DNA from: CAZHRK01 sp964534555 | GTDB lineage: Bacteria > Babelota > Babeliae > Babelales > RVW-14 | Direction: 5' to 3' | Length of the DNA stretch: 64,000 bases | Assembly (NCBI GenBank): GCA_964534555.1 | Contig: CAZHRK010000001.1 | Coordinates: forward strand, 310,001 to 374,000 | Part shown: piece by piece, positions 16,360 through 24,833 of the stretch | Layout of the letters: each line of letters starts with the position of its first letter | Position numbering within the stretch: the stretch's first letter is position 1 | Made by a program: the position numbers and the translations under genes | The notes under the pieces: model-generated | Seen by the model: only the letters and a program-made list of their open reading frames with translations | Told to the model about the DNA's origin: nothing | Databases searched by the model: none

Positions 16360-17859
16360 ATGAAAAAAATAACAAAGCTTCTTATCGCAAATCGCTCAGA
16401 GGTTGCTCGTCGTATTCAGGCGACAGCTCATGCTGCAGGTATTAAGACAATAGCAGTCTATGCGCCTGAAGATAAAAACCTTGCGTATGTTCATGCGGCG
16501 CATGAAGCCTACCCTTTATCTGGGCATGGTGGCCCTGCGTATCTAAAAGCTGATGAGGTCGTTGGGATCGCTAAGGCTGTTGGTGCAGACGCCGTTCACC
16601 CTGGGTATGGATTTCTTGCTGAAAATGCTGATTTTGCTCAGCGGGTTATTAATGCTGGTTTGACGTGGGTTGGCCCTCATCCAGATGCAATAAGACTTAT
16701 GGGCGATAAAATGCTCGCGCGTAATCTTATGGTTTCTAAGCAGGTTCCTGTTGTCCCTGGGTATGTTGTGCACGATCTTTCGTCTGATGGGATGCTTAAA
16801 GCAAGGGCCCTTGCAGATACAATTGGGTATCCTGTTATTATTAAAGATCCCTACAGCGGCGGCGGTAAAGCTATGCGTAAAGTTGCTGAGCCTGATGATT
16901 TTGAATCAGCTTGGCAAGCTGTTTGTGCTGAAAGCGCTCGTTTGACCGGTACATCTGTTTTGCTCATAGAAAAATTTGTTCTACATGGACGCCATATTGA
17001 GGTCCAAATTGCTGGTGACGGCCAATCGTATGTACATTTTTTTGAGCGTGAATGCTCTGTGCAGCGACGCCATCAGAAGATCATTGAAGAGGCGCCATGT
17101 AATTTTATTGCACCGGCAACGTTAGAAAAAATCTACGAAGCAGCCCTGGTTGCAGCATCTGCTGTATCTTATGATAGTATTGGCACCGTTGAGTTTATTG
17201 TTACGCCAGATGAGCAATTTTATTTCCTCGAAATGAATACTCGTTTGCAGGTTGAGCATGGTGTAACAGAGCTGATTACCGGCGTAGACCTTGTTGCGCT
17301 TCAACTTAAGCTTGCGCAGCGCGCACCGCTCGCGCTTAGACAGCAGGACATTATTAAAACTGGCCATGCAGTGCAATGTAGGCTTTATGCTGAAGATCCA
17401 AGTGCGAATTTTTTACCATCAACTGGTCGACTGTCGCTTTTAGCGTTTCCCCAGCTGCCGTATCTTCGCCTTGAGCATGATTTGATCAAAGGGCAAGAGA
17501 TCTCATCGTTTTTCGATCCGATGATAGCCAAGTTTTTAGTCTATGGTGCGGATCGTTCTGAGGCGCTTGATAAAATGCATTATGCTTTGCATTCAACAAT
17601 TATTGATGGCATAAAAACCAATAAATCACTGCTTGAAGGGATTATTCAGTCGCTTGAATTTAACCAAGGGGCGCACCATACGCAGTGGCTTTCGGATAAG
17701 GCTTTGGTGATTGAGCTTATTAATGCCGCAACACATAAACCTTCGCCTGCAGATGAGGTGTATGCACTAGCAGCACTGGCTCTTGTGCTTCAAGAATTAT
17801 CTATCCCAGCACCTGACTCCGTGCAACGTGAGCGAGTATGGAAAAGGGCGCACTCATGA
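16360..17859 (+). CDS. accC: Biotin carboxylase
   Basis: ATP-grasp enzyme (499 aa) that carboxylates biotin on its carrier protein with bicarbonate and ATP. It begins KLLIANRSEVARRI, a typical biotin carboxylase start. The glycine-rich lid is KDPYSGGGKAMRKV, and RECSVQRRHQKIIEEAP and EMNTRLQVEHGVTE are near-consensus. The C-terminal extension of about 50 residues is longer than E. coli AccC (449 aa). The next gene overlaps its stop by ATGA and encodes the biotin carrier. No carboxyltransferase subunit is in the window, so whether the product is malonyl-CoA or another carboxylated acyl-CoA is open. Confidence 0.92.
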   Translation: MKKITKLLIANRSEVARRIQATAHAAGIKTIAVYAPEDKNLAYVHAAHEAYPLSGHGGPAYLKADEVVGIAKAVGADAVHPGYGFLAENADFAQRVINAGLTWVGPHPDAIRLMGDKMLARNLMVSKQVPVVPGYVVHDLSSDGMLKARALADTIGYPVIIKDPYSGGGKAMRKVAEPDDFESAWQAVCAESARLTGTSVLLIEKFVLHGRHIEVQIAGDGQSYVHFFERECSVQRRHQKIIEEAPCNFIAPATLEKIYEAALVAASAVSYDSIGTVEFIVTPDEQFYFLEMNTRLQVEHGVTELITGVDLVALQLKLAQRAPLALRQQDIIKTGHAVQCRLYAEDPSANFLPSTGRLSLLAFPQLPYLRLEHDLIKGQEISSFFDPMIAKFLVYGADRSEALDKMHYALHSTIIDGIKTNKSLLEGIIQSLEFNQGAHHTQWLSDKALVIELINAATHKPSPADEVYALAALALVLQELSIPAPDSVQRERVWKRAHS

Positions 17860-18452
17860 TTAATTTGAGTTCTGGAAATAAAGATTTTACAGTAAGAATC
17901 ATAAAAAAAGATTCTAGCGTTGTGCTCTCTATCGCTCATGCTGGCAAGACGACTGAGTGTGTGTTGACAGATTACGTGCATGACTCAGTTACGGGCCGTG
18001 TTTCATTTGCTGTTGGTGAGCGACGCATGAGCTTTATGATTGCTCAGGCATCATTGCAAGATTGGCGTGTATACGCAGTTGGAGGGTGCTTACCGTACCA
18101 GTTTCAGCATCATCGTTTTAAAATTAATCAAGCAGACTCAACCCCTGCATTTTTTGCAGCGCAAAAAGATGTCCAGCAAAAAAATGCCACACAGCTTATC
18201 AGCCCACTCGCTGGCCGTGTTAGCTCTGTGCTTGTGCAGCCTGGACAGACCGTGTCAAAGCACCAACCTCTCCTTTTCATCGATGCAATGAAAATGGAAA
18301 ATGAGATTTGTGCTGATCAGGATGCGGTTGTCAAAAATGTTTTCATCCGCCCTGGTGATGTGATACAACCAAATCACGTTCTTATAGAGTTTTTTAGGGA
18401 GGGTGAGGGTTATGGAACATCACAATCGGTCGATGCAGCTTCGTCAATTTAG
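17856..18452 (+). CDS. Biotin carboxyl carrier protein (split acyl-CoA carboxylase alpha subunit type)
   Basis: The last ~70 residues of this 198-aa protein form a biotinyl domain with AMKMEN, the biotin-accepting lysine being K146. The preceding part is beta-rich (YHDSVTGRVSF-like stretch, LQDWRVYAVGG) and resembles the region between carboxylase and biotin domains in acyl-CoA carboxylase alpha subunits rather than AccB. The start at 17856 overlaps the accC stop (ATGA), implying coupled translation. Its last 41 bases overlap the start of the MerR gene in another frame. The tail after the biotinyl domain (REGEGYGTSQSVD) is probably a by-product of that overlap. Confidence 0.85.
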   Translation: MINLSSGNKDFTVRIIKKDSSVVLSIAHAGKTTECVLTDYVHDSVTGRVSFAVGERRMSFMIAQASLQDWRVYAVGGCLPYQFQHHRFKINQADSTPAFFAAQKDVQQKNATQLISPLAGRVSSVLVQPGQTVSKHQPLLFIDAMKMENEICADQDAVVKNVFIRPGDVIQPNHVLIEFFREGEGYGTSQSVDAASSI

Positions 18453-19107
18453 AATTGGCGATCTTGCAAATGAGCTTCGTGTAAAAAAATTTGTTATCCG
18501 CTTCTGGGAACAGGAGTTTGGTCTTCAGCCAGATCGTTCTGGTGGCAATCATCGTTTTTATACTACAGAAGATTTGCGTATTTTTAGCGTTATTAAGGAC
18601 CTTTTGTACAACCAGGGATACACAATAGAAGGCGCTAAAAAGCAATTACCGGTTGCGCTTGCTGTTCAAAAGCGAGGGGAAGATACGACACAATTAACTG
18701 AGCAGTCTCAGCAAGTGTCTTCATTGATTTCTCTGCAAATAAAACAAGTAACCACCGTTGAAATTTCTCAACCATCTGAAGCAGATATTTTGCGTGATGC
18801 TCATCCTGGCCATACGACTGGTGTTACGGATGCCTGTGAAGTTAAAGGGGTAGCTGTAGAGACAGAGAGCTTTGCTGAAGAAACAACCTGCGAGGTATGG
18901 AGCTCTATTCCTGTTATTGAGCCAGTTGAGGCTACGCCTGTTGTTGTTGCGCCTCAAGAAATCGTTCCAGCACACGAAGCTGCTGTTGTCTACCATCAAG
19001 TTCCTCAAGCTGCTCACTGTAAACCATGTGAAACAAAATCACATGTTGTTGAGCATATTAAAAAAGAGCTTGAAGCACTTAAAAATAGATTTACTCACGT
19101 TGCTTAG
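18412..19107 (+). CDS. MerR-family transcriptional regulator
   Basis: The 231-aa protein has an N-terminal MerR winged helix (residues about 10-80): FRIGDLANELRVKKFVIRFW, then SGGNHRFYTTEDLRIF and GYTIEGAKKQL. The remaining 140 residues are low-complexity, rich in Thr, Val, Glu and Pro, with several cysteines and a short charged C-terminal helix. No metal-binding pattern is obvious. The start is ATG at 18412 with GGGAGGGTGAGGG upstream; it lies inside the end of the carrier gene. Its target may be this carboxylase operon, but nothing proves it. A strong terminator follows. Confidence 0.85.
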   Translation: MEHHNRSMQLRQFRIGDLANELRVKKFVIRFWEQEFGLQPDRSGGNHRFYTTEDLRIFSVIKDLLYNQGYTIEGAKKQLPVALAVQKRGEDTTQLTEQSQQVSSLISLQIKQVTTVEISQPSEADILRDAHPGHTTGVTDACEVKGVAVETESFAEETTCEVWSSIPVIEPVEATPVVVAPQEIVPAHEAAVVYHQVPQAAHCKPCETKSHVVEHIKKELEALKNRFTHVA

Positions 19108-19110
19108 CTA

Positions 19111-19146
19111 AAAAAAGAGCCCAGTTTTTAAACCGGGCTCTTTTTT
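19111..19146 (+). terminator. Terminator after the merR gene
   Basis: AAAAAAGAGCCC (19111-19122) pairs with GGGCTCTTTTTT (19135-19146); it probably serves both this operon and the convergent gene ending at 19161. Confidence 0.9.
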
Positions 19147-19160
19147 ATTTTACGTAGCTT

Positions 19161-19991
19161 TTAATAGTAACATGTAATTGAATATGCTGGTGGCAGATTA
19201 AGCAGCACCAGCTCTTCTTCAGTTCCGCATGGCGCAGAGCTATTAAATGCTGCAAGCTCTTCTCTGACGCGCATAAAATTATCGCCACTCATTGTGTCAA
19301 AAATTGACTGAGCAAGCTTATAGCAAGCTTTTCTTATTGCAGGTAGCGCTGCGTATTCAAAGTAGCTTATGCTGCCGCCTTTTTTGATCCAGCGTTTGTA
19401 CTGAGTTAAAACTTTGTTAACAAATGATGAGTCAAATGAGTTGAAAGGCAGTCCAGAAATAATATGGTCAAATCCATTAAAAGCTTCATCAAATAAAATT
19501 GCTTCTGGGTTGAATTGTAAAATATCTCCCTGAATCAAAATAAGCTTTCCAGACTCAAGTTCTGTTTTGAAAAGTTCTTCAAGCATGGTGCAAAATTCAG
19601 GAACAAATTCTACTGCGATGAGTCTATCACCATCGTTAAGTAAGCTGAGGATTTTTTTTGTGAATACACCTGTACCAGCGCCTACCTCAAGGACGATTTT
19701 TCCTTGTGCTGTGTTATCAGCTAAGGCTTGAGTTATAGCTCTTGCAAGAGCAGGTGAGCTTGGTGCAATAGCGCCAACAGTGTTATGTTGCTTAAAGAAA
19801 TTAAGAATAAATGAGGCGTGTGACCCAACTTCATCGATAAATCCATCAAAAGCATCTTTTAGTCGTGTTGTGATTTCTGATGGGGTGGGGATGGTGTGGC
19901 GTCGTGCAGCACTTGTGGTAGTCGTCTCGCCTGATAGTGGTGCAGCTGCGATCAGAAGTGTGATAATCGAAGCGGAATATATTTTTTTCAT
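19161..19991 (-). CDS. Exported PmtA-like SAM-dependent methyltransferase
   Basis: The 276-aa protein has a signal peptide (MKKIYSASIITLLIAAAPLSG). A class I methyltransferase of the phospholipid N-methyltransferase (PmtA)/rRNA dimethylase-like group follows. TVGAIAPSSPALARAI is a hallmark of PmtA-type proteins; the SAM motif I is LEVGAGTGVFT, an acidic residue ends the next strand (AVEF), and IISGLPFNSFD occupies the motif IV position. PmtA methylates phosphatidylethanolamine on the cytoplasmic membrane face and normally has no signal peptide. Here the signal puts a SAM-dependent enzyme outside the cytoplasm, which would need host SAM. It may instead be membrane-anchored with the domain inside. 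Convergent with the merR operon. Confidence 0.75.
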   Translation of the reverse strand: MKKIYSASIITLLIAAAPLSGETTTTSAARRHTIPTPSEITTRLKDAFDGFIDEVGSHASFILNFFKQHNTVGAIAPSSPALARAITQALADNTAQGKIVLEVGAGTGVFTKKILSLLNDGDRLIAVEFVPEFCTMLEELFKTELESGKLILIQGDILQFNPEAILFDEAFNGFDHIISGLPFNSFDSSFVNKVLTQYKRWIKKGGSISYFEYAALPAIRKACYKLAQSIFDTMSGDNFMRVREELAAFNSSAPCGTEEELVLLNLPPAYSITCYY

Positions 19992-20116
19992 GATTTTTAT
20001 TATACTTTCGGTCTTTAAGCTTTCTAAAAGAGAGACCAGGATATCATATCCGTTATTCTTGGAAAGTAGCTGCGTTGGAATAGATTTTTCAAAGAGTATT
20101 AAGTTGGATTTTTTTA

Positions 20117-20866
20117 ATGGAATTATTGTCAGGGTTGTTGCTTGTTAATAAGCCAGTTGGGATGAGTTCTTTTGACTGTATCAGGCGTTTGAAGCGCTTA
20201 CTGCCAAAAAAAACGAAGATTGGGCATGCAGGTACGCTTGATTTATTAGCATCTGGGCTTTTAGTTATTGCAATTGGTAAAGCGACAAAGTTACTGACTG
20301 CAATTATTGGTGATTCCAAAGAATATCGCGTCAAAGCTCGGCTTGGCGAATTGAGGGATAGCCTTGATCTTGAAAGCCCTATAGCGTTTCAAGAAGATGT
20401 TCCTGAGGGAGCAGCTCAAGCTATAGAGAAAGCATTTTATGACTTTCCTCTGTCATATAAACAGATTCCACCGGTGTACTCTGCCCTTAAGCATGAAGGT
20501 AAGCCGCTGTACCACCTTGTTAGAAAAAACAAGCTCGACAGCGAGCAGCTTGATGAAATCGTAGCCTCAAAGGCTCGTGAGGTTGTCCTTATTGAGCGTG
20601 AACTTCTTTCAGTTGAGCTTCCATACTTTACATGCAAGGTGACTGTTTCTAAAGGTGCTTATATACGATCTTTAGCTCATGATATTGCTCAATCAATAGG
20701 TATGGTTGCAACAACGTATGAGCTTGAGCGTACAAAAATAGGCGACTATCTGCTTATTGATGCTCTAGATATTAATAGCATCGCAAGGCTGGAAGATATT
20801 AAGGAGCACTTAAAAACACCAGAGACAGAAAAGTTTAAAAACGAAATAAAAACCGATTTGGTTTGA
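20117..20866 (+). CDS. truB: tRNA pseudouridine-55 synthase
   Basis: Makes pseudouridine 55 in the T-loop of tRNAs. The catalytic aspartate is D42 in GHAGTLDLLASGLL (consensus GHTGTLDPLATGLL). VNKPVGMSSFD at the start, PPVYSALKHEGKPLY, and SKGAYIRSLAHDI are typical. At 249 aa it is shorter than E. coli TruB (314 aa), lacking most of the C-terminal PUA region. The gene stands between the exported methyltransferase (divergent) and tRNA-fMet. Confidence 0.95.
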   Translation: MELLSGLLLVNKPVGMSSFDCIRRLKRLLPKKTKIGHAGTLDLLASGLLVIAIGKATKLLTAIIGDSKEYRVKARLGELRDSLDLESPIAFQEDVPEGAAQAIEKAFYDFPLSYKQIPPVYSALKHEGKPLYHLVRKNKLDSEQLDEIVASKAREVVLIERELLSVELPYFTCKVTVSKGAYIRSLAHDIAQSIGMVATTYELERTKIGDYLLIDALDINSIARLEDIKEHLKTPETEKFKNEIKTDLV

Positions 20867-20906
20867 TACGTACAGGGGAAAATTTTTTTGGATTTTGAGA
20901 AGAATT

Positions 20907-20983
<77 letters not shown>

Positions 20984-21006
20984 TCATAATCTTGAATTGA
21001 TGTTGA

Positions 21007-21960
21007 TCATTCTATAGGAGATGCAGGGATTGTCAAATTAAAATCGAACAAATCATCGATTTTAATCAGGGATTTTTGAATATCATCTGCCAGTGGGACT
21101 TTGAAGTCGTAATTATTTTTTTCGTACTCAAATTTTATATTCCAGGCATGAAGTGCTTGGCGCCCAAGGAGCTTTGATGCCGCTCCGTATGTCTCGTCTC
21201 CAAGCAAGCTATGGCCTATTGATTGGAAGTGAACCCTGATCTGATGAGTTCTTCCTGTAACAATTTTAACTTGAACAAGGCTGTAATCGTCAACATATGC
21301 AAGTGTTTTATAGCGCGTAAGTGCTTCTCGCGCGGCGATTCCGTGTGTGGCCATCTTGTGCCGCTCTTTGAATGATCGCCCTATAGGGCTGTTGATGATA
21401 CCGTGTGCAGGGGTGTGGCCCTGAACAACAGCGATATATTCTTTTTGGATTGTTCTATCTTTAAACATTTGAGCAAAAGTTTTTTCTGCTCGTGGATTTC
21501 GAGCAACAATCAGAAGCCCTGATGTGTTTTTATCAATTCTATGTACGATTCCAGGGCGGACCTGGTCTCCGCATTCCGTGAGCTCTGGGTAGCGGTAAAG
21601 AAGCCCGTTTACAAGGCTTAGGTCATTTGGTGATGCTGGTGCAGGGTGCACCATAAGGCCGGCAGGTTTATTGATGACAAGAAAGTCTGTGTGTTCAAAG
21701 ACAACCTCAAAATCAACATGAGCTGCGGCTGTGTTGCATATTTTTGATGTTAGGGTAACGTTGATAATATCACCTGGTCGAACGGGGAAGCTCGGCTTTT
21801 TTGTTTGTTTTGTGTTAACCAAAACATTGCCTTTTTCTATCAGCTCCTGAAAATAATTTCGTGAATAGTCTCTGAAGGCAGATAAAAGTACTTTATCAAG
21901 CCGAGTGTTTGGTGCCATTTCTGGCGAGACAGTGAGGGTTAAGAGCTGTTTATCAAGCAT
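21007..21960 (-). CDS. rluD: Large-subunit rRNA pseudouridine synthase, RluD family
   Basis: The 317-aa enzyme has an N-terminal S4 RNA-binding domain (TRLDKVLLSAFRDYSR) and a catalytic domain with HRIDKNTSGLLI, which contains the catalytic aspartate, and GRTHQIRVH. RluD converts uridines of 23S rRNA helix 69 to pseudouridine; RluC or RluA specificity cannot be excluded. The start at 21960 is chosen because a TATAAC -10-like box lies about 25-30 bases upstream on the minus strand, making a longer in-frame start at 22023 unlikely. No good ribosome binding site is seen. Confidence 0.88.
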   Translation of the reverse strand: MLDKQLLTLTVSPEMAPNTRLDKVLLSAFRDYSRNYFQELIEKGNVLVNTKQTKKPSFPVRPGDIINVTLTSKICNTAAAHVDFEVVFEHTDFLVINKPAGLMVHPAPASPNDLSLVNGLLYRYPELTECGDQVRPGIVHRIDKNTSGLLIVARNPRAEKTFAQMFKDRTIQKEYIAVVQGHTPAHGIINSPIGRSFKERHKMATHGIAAREALTRYKTLAYVDDYSLVQVKIVTGRTHQIRVHFQSIGHSLLGDETYGAASKLLGRQALHAWNIKFEYEKNNYDFKVPLADDIQKSLIKIDDLFDFNLTIPASPIE

Positions 21961-22052
21961 AGACAAGTGTACGAAGGTGGTTATACTACAGTCGCTACAT
22001 CGATTATCCGACCAGCAGGGCACCTTTTTCTCTGTGGTCCGGTGTAAAACAT

Positions 22053-22081
22053 TTCAACAGCAGCTTACTTTGTAGTACAAT
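22053..22081 (+). promoter_or_regulatory. Promoter of mgtE
   Basis: TTCAAC (22053-22058) and TACAAT (22076-22081) are 17 bases apart. Transcription would start near 22088, leaving a leader of about 120 bases before mgtE. Confidence 0.5.
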
Positions 22082-22087
22082 TAAGTC

Positions 22088-22208
22088 AAATAGCTGGCAC
22101 CTAGTTAGCTAAATGGCAGGAAATAGCCTATGAAATGGTCAGAGTGCAGGTTAAATCTTGGATTTTGGCCAGCGGCATGCGTTACGGGCAAGCTAATCGG
22201 AGTAGTTT
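22088..22208 (+). promoter_or_regulatory. Long mgtE leader with alternative pairings
   Basis: GCTGGC (22093-22098) can pair with GCCAGC (22168-22173), and TTAGCT (22105-22110) with AGCTAA (22191-22196), which ends just before the GGAG ribosome binding site at 22199. The two pairings cross, so they are either a pseudoknot or mutually exclusive; TAGCT at 22091 offers another partner for 22191. This is the sort of arrangement expected of a leader controlling translation. It does not match the M-box consensus, so a magnesium-sensing role is inference from the gene it precedes. Confidence 0.35.
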
Positions 22209-23573
22209 ATGCTCAAAATAAAAAAGATATTGTTTCAAATTGAAAACAATATCGACGCAGTTATAGCTGAAGATTCGACTCTAGGCAGTGATTTGTGGCA
22301 AATCCTGCTAGGGCAGCATTTTGCCGATATTGCTATGCTTGCAAGTAAAATTGATGCTGATCATCGGTTTAATCTTTTTAGAAAGCTTCCTAAAGACTTA
22401 TCGATCAAAGTTTTTAGAAAGCTCCCTCAGTCTCAGCAAGCAGAGGTTTTGATCCAGTTGGATCAAGATCATGCAGCTCAGACCCTTAAGCACATGCCGG
22501 CAGACGAACTTACCGATCTTTTTGATTATCTCTCAGATGAAGATTTAGAAAAATATTTACGACTCCTCCAGACAAAGCAGCGCAGTCAGATTCTTTCGCT
22601 TTTGACGTTTAATCCGCGCTCTGCTGGTGGTCGAATGAATAGCGATGTAATCACGCTACAAAAAGATTTTACAGTTCGGCGTAGCGTCGAGCTGCTCCAG
22701 CGCCTTGGCCCGAGTAAGACAGTTCAGCAACGTATTTATGTTACTAATAAAGACGATGTTTTGATTGGTTATGTAACGCTTGATAAATTAGTTTTGAGTA
22801 AGCCAGAGACATCGCTTTCTCAGATTATTAATCCAAACGAGCTTGTTGTTTCTGTTGATGAAGACCAGGAAGATGTTGCTAACCAAATGCATCACTATGG
22901 TCTTTTATATGTTCCTGTTGTGGATAAATATAACCACTTTCTTGGCATCATTACCGCTGATGATGTCTTTGAGATTATTAAAGAAGAAGGTAGTGAAGAC
23001 GTATACAAAATGTTTGGTTTGATTCCAGCTGAGCATGGATACTTCACCACACCAATTATGCGCTCTGTTTGGCAGCGAGGAATGTGGCTTGTTGGCCTTC
23101 TCGTATTGCAGAGCTTATCAAGTTTAATTCTAGCATCTTACAATGATATGCTTGGTAAATACACGGTGATAGCCGTGTTTCTTACAATGCTTATTGGTAC
23201 TGGTGGTAATGCTGGAAATCAATCAGCAACAATTGTTATCCGTGGACTAACTACGCGCGAGATGTCTCGACGAAACGCAATGAAAGTTTTCATGCGTGAG
23301 CTTGGTATCTCGACAATCATATCATTCATTTTAGTTGCAGTAAGTTTTGCCCGTGTGTATTGGTCATGTAACGATCTTATGAGCGCTGTTGCTATTAGCC
23401 TTTCGCTCATGCTTATCGTTGTCACATCAACTGCCTTAGGTGCATTTATTCCTATCATGCTTGACCGTTTTGAGATTGATCCGGCGCACTCTGCAGCTCC
23501 TTTTTTAGCAACGTTGATGGATGTGTTAGGCGTTCTGATCTTGTGTTTCGTATGTAGTAGAATGCTTGGCTAG
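22209..23573 (+). CDS. mgtE: Magnesium transporter MgtE
   Basis: The 454-aa inner-membrane Mg2+ channel has the full MgtE layout: a helical N domain (residues ~35-130), two CBS domains (~135-260) that gate the pore according to cytosolic Mg2+, and a C-terminal five-helix pore from ~280. The family signature GTGGNAGNQSATIVIRGL is present, with acidic residues placed as expected in the N and CBS domains (FDYLSDEDL, VDEDQED). GGAG precedes the ATG by six bases. The gene has a long leader and a weak terminator, then two tRNA genes. Confidence 0.95.
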   Translation: MLKIKKILFQIENNIDAVIAEDSTLGSDLWQILLGQHFADIAMLASKIDADHRFNLFRKLPKDLSIKVFRKLPQSQQAEVLIQLDQDHAAQTLKHMPADELTDLFDYLSDEDLEKYLRLLQTKQRSQILSLLTFNPRSAGGRMNSDVITLQKDFTVRRSVELLQRLGPSKTVQQRIYVTNKDDVLIGYVTLDKLVLSKPETSLSQIINPNELVVSVDEDQEDVANQMHHYGLLYVPVVDKYNHFLGIITADDVFEIIKEEGSEDVYKMFGLIPAEHGYFTTPIMRSVWQRGMWLVGLLVLQSLSSLILASYNDMLGKYTVIAVFLTMLIGTGGNAGNQSATIVIRGLTTREMSRRNAMKVFMRELGISTIISFILVAVSFARVYWSCNDLMSAVAISLSLMLIVVTSTALGAFIPIMLDRFEIDPAHSAAPFLATLMDVLGVLILCFVCSRMLG

Positions 23574-23595
23574 CAAAAAATAATAAAAAAGATGA

Positions 23596-23613
23596 AAAAG
23601 GGTCTTCCCTTTT
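23596..23613 (+). terminator. Weak terminator after mgtE
   Basis: AAAAGGG (23596-23602), loop TCTT, CCCTTTT (23607-23613). The stem is short with only three G-C pairs. Confidence 0.45.
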
Positions 23614-23652
23614 AGCAAAAAATGCTGCATAATATGCACCATCGTTGAAAAC

Positions 23653-23728
23653 GAGCCGCTAGCTCAGTCGGTAGAGCAACAGCCTTTTAAGCTGTGGGTC
23701 GTAGGTTCGAATCCTACGCGGCTCACCA
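23653..23728 (+). tRNA. tRNA-Lys (TTT)
   Basis: A 76-base cloverleaf with acceptor arms GAGCCGC/GCGGCTC, anticodon loop CTTTTAA giving TTT, and encoded CCA. tRNA-Glu follows 16 bases later, probably in one transcript. Confidence 0.96.
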
Positions 23729-23744
23729 GCGTTTTGAAATGTGC

Positions 23745-23821
23745 GTCCCCATCGTCTAGTCGGTCCAGGACACCAGATTTTCATTCTGGTAACAGGGGTT
23801 CGAATCCCCTTGGGGACGCCA
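23745..23821 (+). tRNA. tRNA-Glu (TTC)
   Basis: A 77-base cloverleaf with acceptor arms GTCCCCA/TGGGGAC, anticodon loop TTTTCAT giving TTC, and encoded CCA. A T-rich stretch follows but no clear hairpin. Confidence 0.96.
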
Positions 23822-24037
23822 ATTTTTCTTGTATCTGTCATTCAGACATTTTCCCATATTTCTTTTTTCTTAGTTTCTCTACTTGTTCTAAACAAGTACT
23901 CCACCTATTTTAAGATTGCGTTTGTACTTCAATTTCATATCATAGATGAGCAGGCTTTACTTCCCGCCTAATTTTTTCACACACGCCGCAGCCGTGATTT
24001 TATCTATCCAACAACTCTTTAATAAAGGGTGTCGTAC

Positions 24038-24799
24038 ATGGTCTCACCTGAAAACGCACAATCTTCAAAAGCGTCAATTCCTTATGGTGTATCACCAGAT
24101 GGTTTTATCCCTGCTATGGCTATTGCAAATTACTTATCAGATAAAGATAAAATTCTTGTAATCGGTGATTTCACTAAGCGTGATTACTCGGTATTAAATG
24201 CACTTGGGAAGGATGTTTCTGTACTTGATATTGTTCCGATTAAAGGTGTCGAAAAATTTTACCTGCAATCTATTACAGAGAAAACGATGTTTGACGACAA
24301 CACATTTGATGGTGTTGTTTTAGCAGAAGTTATTGAGCATTTATTTGAAGACCATCTTGCATTACAAGAGATTAATCGAATTCTTAAAGATGATGGTACA
24401 CTCGTTGTTACGGTTCCCTATTTTAGTAACATTCAAGACGCTCCAGAGTTTCACGTTCGTGTTCATAGTCAAAAAACAATAAACCGCTTATTAAAGTACA
24501 CAGGATTTAGCATCAAAGAGCATTTTTTTAGAGGGGTTATGAGTAGGCTTCCTCAAAAAAATCGTCTTACGAAGCTTGTTTTATTTGGCACTAGTAAGCT
24601 TTTAAGAATCATCTTTGGTCAGCGTAAGGGAATAGAGATCTTTAGATATTTATGCTTTAAGGCTGAATATTTTCTTGGCACACATAATCTTTTTTTACCG
24701 CTTCAACAAAGATGTACAAGCTTTGGTGGGATTATGAAGGTAAAGAAAGATAGAAAAACTGATTTTATGCAGATACAGAGAGACTCATTTACTGTATAA
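24038..24799 (+). CDS. Class I SAM-dependent methyltransferase
   Basis: The 253-aa protein has a methyltransferase domain of the Methyltransf_11/23 type: ILVIGDFTKRDYSVLNAL is a degenerate motif I, FDGVVLAEVIEHLFED is motif II with the typical EVIEH, and INRILKDDGTLVVTVPY is motif III. The C-terminal 90 residues are basic and partly hydrophobic and may set substrate or membrane contact. Enzymes of this shape occur in lipid, quinone and polysaccharide pathways. There is no signal peptide. The start at 24038 has AAAGGG eight bases upstream, better than the GTG at 24029. Substrate unknown. Confidence 0.75.
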   Translation: MVSPENAQSSKASIPYGVSPDGFIPAMAIANYLSDKDKILVIGDFTKRDYSVLNALGKDVSVLDIVPIKGVEKFYLQSITEKTMFDDNTFDGVVLAEVIEHLFEDHLALQEINRILKDDGTLVVTVPYFSNIQDAPEFHVRVHSQKTINRLLKYTGFSIKEHFFRGVMSRLPQKNRLTKLVLFGTSKLLRIIFGQRKGIEIFRYLCFKAEYFLGTHNLFLPLQQRCTSFGGIMKVKKDRKTDFMQIQRDSFTV

Positions 24800-24833
24800 G
24801 CCAACTAGTTTTCCTACCGAAGAAGCATTTGCT

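Noticed and set aside
21961..22023. Longer RluD start with a Cys-rich N-terminus
   Set aside because: The extension reads through a promoter-like -10 box and has no match to the family; the S4 domain starts properly from 21960.
22088..22208. M-box magnesium riboswitch
   Set aside because: The conserved M-box core sequences are not present; only gene context suggests magnesium control, so it is listed as an unnamed leader.
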